A stretch of 64,000 bases of DNA from SZUA-265 sp965651905 (GTDB taxonomy: Bacteria > Myxococcota_A > Polyangia > Polyangiales > Polyangiaceae). The notes below the pieces were generated by a model. The model did not search any database. It worked only from the letters and a program-made list of their open reading frames with translations, and was not told where the DNA came from. Each line of letters opens with the position of its first letter. The stretch's first letter is position 1. Shown piece after piece: positions 59,892 through 64,000 of the stretch. Location of the stretch: NCBI GenBank assembly GCA_965651905.1, contig CBFGUG010000036.1:1-64000 (forward strand), given 5' to 3'. The position numbers and the translations under genes were made by a program.

Positions 59892-61787
59892 ATGGTCAAC
59901 GCGCTGCTCGGATCGCTGCCAGCTGCTTCAACCCAGCAAGGTTTGCCGTTGCTCTTGTCGTTGGATCAGCCAACTGCCAAGGCAACCGAAACGGCAGCGA
60001 CAACTGCCGAAGCTGCCTCAGCCGCAGCATCCGCCAGCGCAACTGGTGCGGAAGCGGCCGCAGACGCCGCAGCACAAGTCGACCCGACCTGGAGTGAGTC
60101 ACTGGGATCGTTCTTCCACAATCTGCTGTTCGTCGATTGGGAGTGGGCGTCCGCCTTTCAGCGCTCGACCTGGGAAGAGTTGATGTACGGCGTGTGGGTT
60201 GGGCTGCCGCTGCTGGCCGCGCTGTTGCTGTTGCTCGAACTGATCGCCAAACGCGCTGGCTACCCGCCGACTAAAAGGGTCGTGCGCTGGGTCTCGATCG
60301 CCATGAGCGTGAGCGGTTTGCTGGCCTACTTCAGCTTCTTCAACCCGAACGTGCGGCACCACGACTTTTATCACCGCCACGAGTTCTTCCACTACTACCT
60401 CGGGTCGAAGTTCGCCGAAGAGCTCGGCTACACGCGGCTGTACGAGTGCACCGTGGCGGCGGAGCTCGAGCTGGGGCAGGGAGCGAAGCTGCGCCGTCAG
60501 GAGATGCGCGACCTGCGCTCGGAAAACCTGATCCGCCCCATCACCGAAAGCCCGGTGTTCGAAAACCCGAAGCTCTGCACGGAGCACTTCAGCGAAGAGC
60601 GCTGGGCTGCGTTCAAGGCCGACGTGGAGTGGATCGAAAGTGTCTCGTCCGGCAGGTACTGGGCGAGCATGAAACGCGACCACGGGTACAACCCACCCCC
60701 CGTGTGGACCACCTTGGGCAAGGTGTTCAGCGAACTCGGTCCTGCCAGCGACGGCATGTTCAAAGCGCTAGCTGCGATCGACGTGGTGCTGCAGGCTAGC
60801 GTGATCGGTCTGTTGGCGTGGGCCTTCGGGTGGCGAGTCGCCGCCCTGGCAGCGGTATTCTGGGGCTGCAACGGCGCTTCCAACTTCTATTGGACGGGCG
60901 GCGCGTTCCTGCGCCAAGACTGGATCACGCTGCTCACGGCGTCACTGTGTTTCGCCAAGAAGAAGCACTTTACAGCAAGTGGTGCGGCATTCATTGCTGC
61001 CGGGCTACTGCGCCTGTTTCCGTTGGCGCTCGGGCTGGGCTGGCTGGCGATGATGGCCATGCATTGGCTGAGACACCGACGAGTCCATCCCGATCATCGA
61101 CGTTTCATGGTCGGCTGTGCGCTCTCGGCGGCGATCTTGATCCCCACCGCGGCCGTCGTTGCAGGCCCCGGTAGCTTCAAGGAATTCGCCTCACACATCT
61201 CGCTGCACAATCGCACGGCGCTGACGAACCACATGGGCGTGGAGCCGGCGCTGGTGCACACCTGGGACGCGCGCATGCGCTTCACACGTGACGACAGTGA
61301 ATCCGATCCATTCAAGGAGTGGAAACAGCGGCGCGCGGATCGCAAACAAGCGCTGAGACCGTTGGCGATAGCAATCTCGCTGTTGCTGGCGGGCTGGGTC
61401 GTGTGGGCGCTACGTCGTACCAAACACTTCTGGGTCGCGCTGCCGATGAGCATCCCCTTCGCGATCAGCCTGACGAGCATCACTTGTTACTACTACGTGA
61501 TGTTCATCTTGCTGGCAGCGCTGGTGCGGCTGCGCCCGAGTCTCGGCCCGCCGTTCATGGTGGCTGCTGCGGGCAGTCAGCTGCTTTATCAACACTATCA
61601 CTGGATCGACGACCGATTCACGGGACAGAGCTACCTGTTCGTGGCGCTGTCGTTGCTGCCGCTCGTGGCGTTCTCGCGCCCGATGACTCGAACAGCAATC
61701 GCGGAGTGGTGGCGTTCACTCGCGGGGCAGAAGGAATCGCGAGACTCCAGCGAGCAGCGGTCGCAGCGCGAAGCCGCCAGTCACTGA
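59892..61787 (+). CDS. Polytopic membrane protein, GT-C/GT87-like (unknown function)
   Basis: The 631-residue protein has an Ala/Thr-rich N-terminus (about 1-65), one helix near 97-115, a large loop with HDFYHRHEFFHYYLG, and about nine further membrane helices from residue 290 on. The layout, with aromatic and His residues in the first extracytoplasmic loop and a multispan C-terminal half, resembles GT-C type or DUF2029-like (GT87) membrane glycosyltransferases, but no decisive motif is seen. The C-terminal tail is charged. The stop lies inside a 37-bp duplication. Confidence 0.55.
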   Translation: MVNALLGSLPAASTQQGLPLLLSLDQPTAKATETAATTAEAASAAASASATGAEAAADAAAQVDPTWSESLGSFFHNLLFVDWEWASAFQRSTWEELMYGVWVGLPLLAALLLLLELIAKRAGYPPTKRVVRWVSIAMSVSGLLAYFSFFNPNVRHHDFYHRHEFFHYYLGSKFAEELGYTRLYECTVAAELELGQGAKLRRQEMRDLRSENLIRPITESPVFENPKLCTEHFSEERWAAFKADVEWIESVSSGRYWASMKRDHGYNPPPVWTTLGKVFSELGPASDGMFKALAAIDVVLQASVIGLLAWAFGWRVAALAAVFWGCNGASNFYWTGGAFLRQDWITLLTASLCFAKKKHFTASGAAFIAAGLLRLFPLALGLGWLAMMAMHWLRHRRVHPDHRRFMVGCALSAAILIPTAAVVAGPGSFKEFASHISLHNRTALTNHMGVEPALVHTWDARMRFTRDDSESDPFKEWKQRRADRKQALRPLAIAISLLLAGWVVWALRRTKHFWVALPMSIPFAISLTSITCYYYVMFILLAALVRLRPSLGPPFMVAAAGSQLLYQHYHWIDDRFTGQSYLFVALSLLPLVAFSRPMTRTAIAEWWRSLAGQKESRDSSEQRSQREAASH

Positions 61788-61839
61788 CGTGAGTGTTGTC
61801 GCCGCAGCGCGAAGCCGCCAGTCACTGACGTGAGTGTTG
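61762..61839 (+). repeat. 37-bp direct duplication across the stop codon
   Basis: The segment 61762-61798 recurs exactly at 61803-61839 (period 41 bp). Copy 1 contains the last codons and TGA of the membrane protein gene; copy 2 lies just after it. Confidence 0.9.
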
Positions 61840-61864
61840 CCTCGCGCCCAGCGTTGCTGGTCAG

Positions 61865-62509
61865 CTACAGGCGGTCGCGAACCTGCGCCAACGCGCGACC
61901 GAGCCCTGCTTGCAGGGGCTTGAACACGACGTCGAGGTGCTCCCAATCCGTGCGAATCGCGCCGATGGTGATGAATGGCGTGACCAGCGATAGAACCGCT
62001 TCGACCTTCGCGTTCTTCAGGGCGGGGTGTTTCATCAAATCGATGGAGATCACGTCGTCTTTCGCCTCGACGATCATCGGCGGACGCTTCGGCATGAACT
62101 TGACCAGGTTGCCCGGCTTGCTCAGATCCAAAGCGCCCGACTGGATCAGTGTGGCCACGGGGGACTCGGACTCACTGAGCAGCTTCAAGCTGACGTCCGC
62201 CAAGCGCGTGTCGAAACGCACCCGTTCGGAGTCGATGCGCACGTCCTCGACGTAAATGATCGCCGAGGCCCGCACGATTGCTCCCATCAGATCGAGGGTC
62301 GCACCCACGCGAATACCAGGCGGGACGGCTTCAATCTGAACGTCTTTCGGAGCTTTCTTACCGCCCGCTTTCGACGCAAGCCAACGCAGTGCATCGAGCG
62401 GTACGCCGAAGCGCAACAGGAAGGTGTTCTTGACGGCGCGCAGCACCTCTTCGGGGTGGCGCATCAAATAGTCCCGTGTGGAGTCGAACAGCTCCTGGGT
62501 GTTGAGCAT
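61865..62509 (-). CDS. Conserved-looking protein of unknown function
   Basis: The 214-residue protein starts at ATG 62509 (MLNTQELFDSTRDYL). An N-terminal helical part (1-50) is followed by alternating strands and helices (RVGATLDLMGAIVRASAIIY, KFMPKRPPMIVEAKDDVISI), without signal peptide or membrane segment. The strand-rich centre loosely recalls LmeA-like lipid-binding folds, but no family is certain. It is convergent with the membrane protein gene. Confidence 0.6.
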   Translation of the reverse strand: MLNTQELFDSTRDYLMRHPEEVLRAVKNTFLLRFGVPLDALRWLASKAGGKKAPKDVQIEAVPPGIRVGATLDLMGAIVRASAIIYVEDVRIDSERVRFDTRLADVSLKLLSESESPVATLIQSGALDLSKPGNLVKFMPKRPPMIVEAKDDVISIDLMKHPALKNAKVEAVLSLVTPFITIGAIRTDWEHLDVVFKPLQAGLGRALAQVRDRL

Positions 62510-62613
62510 GGCGCAGAATAAGCAGGTCTAAAAACCATCGACCAGCGAAAACTGTTTGATCCGCGTTCGCTGGCGCCGCCGCCTTCGACGCAACGCCAGC
62601 GAACTAGCCCCAC

Positions 62614-62667
62614 CCCCAAGCCCGTGGCAAGCCCCAAGCCCGTGGCAAGCCCCAGGCCCGCGGCAAG
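62614..62667 (+). repeat. 18-bp tandem repeat, three copies
   Basis: Three copies of ccccaagcccgtggcaag (the third with two changes) lie in the 275-bp stretch before the HelD-like gene. No frame over this stretch is convincing, so the array is treated as non-coding. Confidence 0.85.
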
Positions 62668-62784
62668 AGTTGCGGACCCGCCGCATCGCAACTCCCAAGC
62701 CTCCAAAATACCGTGCAAGCGAGCGCCAAAAGGTGCTACGTGATGCGGCTGCGGCATTTTCGCCGGGAGCGCCGGATCCAGCAC

Positions 62785-64000
62785 GTGAGTTCACGAGAGC
62801 ACAACTCTAGCGAACACCGCTCGACGACCCCCAACCCGAGCCAGGCGGACGCGACGACCGCCAGCGACAGCCGGCGGGAGGGGACGAATCACCGCAGCGC
62901 CAACGGCAGCAGCGCCGCCACCGCGGACGACTCCGAGCTGCAGACGATTGTCGCTGAGGAGCAACGCTGTTTGGGCCGCATCCTCGAGCACGTAGAGGAA
63001 AAGCGCGCACAGCCGAGCACCCGTCGCAAAGTCGACTACGACACCCAGCTGCTGCAGCTCCGTGACGAGATCGCCGCGTCGCGCATGGAAGACGTCCCGC
63101 CGCTGCTCGAGCAAATGGAGCGCCTGCAGGGAATCGCCGCGCGACAGCGTGAATTGACCGAAGGTCACGTCGATCCACGCTCGCCGTACTTCGGACGCAT
63201 GGTCCTGCAAGAGAACGGTCGCAAGCGTGAGGTGCTCATCGGACGATCGACGTACCTCGACGCCAAGGCGGGCGTGCGCATCGTCGACTGGCGCGACGCT
63301 CCCGTCAGTCGCTTGTATTATCGTTACGCCGAAGGCGACGACTACGAAGAGGTGTTCGGCGATCGTGAAGTGGAAGGCGAGGTGCTCGTTCGCCGCAGCT
63401 TGACCATCATCGAGTCTCAACTCAGGCGCATCCTCACGCCTCAAGGTACCTTCCTCAAGCCTGAGAAAGGTGACTGGAGACGCGGTGGATCGAGCGTGAA
63501 GTTGTCGGGCGGACAGGGCACCGCGCCTCGCGCCGACCAACAAGGCCCGATCACTGGTCCGCAAAAGCTCGGTGTGGGAGACGATGCCGAACTGACCGAA
63601 GACAAGCACCTCAAAGAGATCACCGCGCTGATCGATCCGCGGCAGTTCGAACTCATCACGCGTCCTGACTCGGGTTTGGTGGTGATCCAAGGCGGAGCGG
63701 GTAGCGGCAAGACGACGATTGGCCTGCATCGGCTGGCGTACCTCGCGTTTCACGACGCGCGGCGCTTTCGCTCCGACCGTATGTTGGTGGTCGTCTTCAA
63801 CGACGCCCTGGCGCGCTACATCGGGCAGGTTCTACCAGCGCTCGACATTCACGGCGTCGCGGTGCGGACCTACGAAGACTGGGCACGCCGCCTACGCCTG
63901 CAAATGATGCCCGAGTTTCCGAAGCGCTACTCGGAAGAGACACCGCCCGTCGTCACGCGCCTGAAGAAGAGCCCCGTGATGTTGAGGCTGGTCGCCCGCT
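62785..64000 (+). CDS. HelD/UvrD-like ATP-dependent helicase (partial, 3' end outside window)
   Basis: The frame is open from GTG 62785 to the right edge (405 codons). The N-terminal part has a long coiled coil (about 55-120) and the HelD-type segments GRSTYLD and IVDWRDAPVSRLYYRY. Walker A, QGGAGSGKTTIGLHRLAYL, lies near residue 302. HelD proteins are superfamily 1 helicase-like factors; some release stalled RNA polymerase. ATG 62743 upstream, with AAAAGGTG before it, is a possible alternative start. The C-terminal helicase domain is not in the window. Confidence 0.85.
   Translation, partial: MSSREHNSSEHRSTTPNPSQADATTASDSRREGTNHRSANGSSAATADDSELQTIVAEEQRCLGRILEHVEEKRAQPSTRRKVDYDTQLLQLRDEIAASRMEDVPPLLEQMERLQGIAARQRELTEGHVDPRSPYFGRMVLQENGRKREVLIGRSTYLDAKAGVRIVDWRDAPVSRLYYRYAEGDDYEEVFGDREVEGEVLVRRSLTIIESQLRRILTPQGTFLKPEKGDWRRGGSSVKLSGGQGTAPRADQQGPITGPQKLGVGDDAELTEDKHLKEITALIDPRQFELITRPDSGLVVIQGGAGSGKTTIGLHRLAYLAFHDARRFRSDRMLVVVFNDALARYIGQVLPALDIHGVAVRTYEDWARRLRLQMMPEFPKRYSEETPPVVTRLKKSPVMLRLVAR

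Noticed and set aside
62556..62810. 84-codon plus-strand frame before the HelD-like gene
   Set aside because: It would need a TTG start, has no ribosome-binding site, overlaps the helicase start and is Pro/Arg-rich; not supported as a gene.

Overview
The window is a high-GC chromosomal segment with dense, mostly house-keeping gene content. It most likely comes from a myxobacterium-like member of the Myxococcota (Polyangia or a relative). This placement is inference. It rests on the cluster rpoN-hpf-ptsN-hprK-rapZ-ptsH-ptsI, two Hanks-type Ser/Thr kinases, many short lipoproteins, PEGA/TPR proteins, an imuA-imuB-dnaE2 cassette, an Mrp-like antiporter operon and GTG-rich starts. No rRNA gene is present to confirm the taxon.

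Layout. 1-813: N-terminal part of a DExH helicase that runs off the left edge. 976-7480: lspA-lgt, a lipoprotein, folD, a gamma-carbonic anhydrase, orphan thiS and a large L,D-transpeptidase. 7538-14756: a Ser/Thr kinase, divergent trehalose genes (GH15 hydrolase against an OtsA-OtsB fusion) and an M50 protease. 14900-15079: a 59-residue basic protein with its own terminator. 15401-23164: a ten-gene, translationally coupled operon encoding an Mrp/MBH-type cation/proton antiporter with three MrpD-like subunits and no large MrpA. 23385-28627: tRNA-Pro, a PEGA lipoprotein, guaA, an M16-like lipoprotein and an ECF sigma factor. 28849-33410: an accessory-looking stretch with a small Fe-S-motif protein, three lipoproteins, a broken HerA-like ATPase and a Uma2-family gene plus a relic of a second copy. 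33432-46040: a beta-propeller protein, then rpoN and the regulatory PTS cluster, rpsO and pnp. 46109-50097: larE, a PEGA/TPR-type membrane protein and a second kinase. 50276-57038: the SOS mutagenesis cassette imuA-imuB-dnaE2. 57211-64000: a solitary groEL, tRNA-Gln and tRNA-Glu, a polytopic membrane protein, an uncharacterised protein and the start of a HelD/UvrD-like helicase.

How the genes work together. LspA and Lgt process the many lipoproteins seen here. The PTS cluster has no sugar permease, so it is probably regulatory: EI -> HPr -> EIIA(Ntr), with HPr kinase and RapZ next to sigma-54 and a ribosome hibernation factor. The antiporter operon would couple proton and cation gradients. 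ImuA, ImuB and DnaE2 form the damage-inducible translesion system.

The most unusual signal is a set of short in-frame tandem repeats (15 or 18 bp units). Four arrays lie inside imuA and imuB and one lies in the helicase at the left edge. A triple CTGA/TCAG inverted-repeat operator sits at the start of imuA, and the first bases of dnaE2 appear as three decayed tandem copies.
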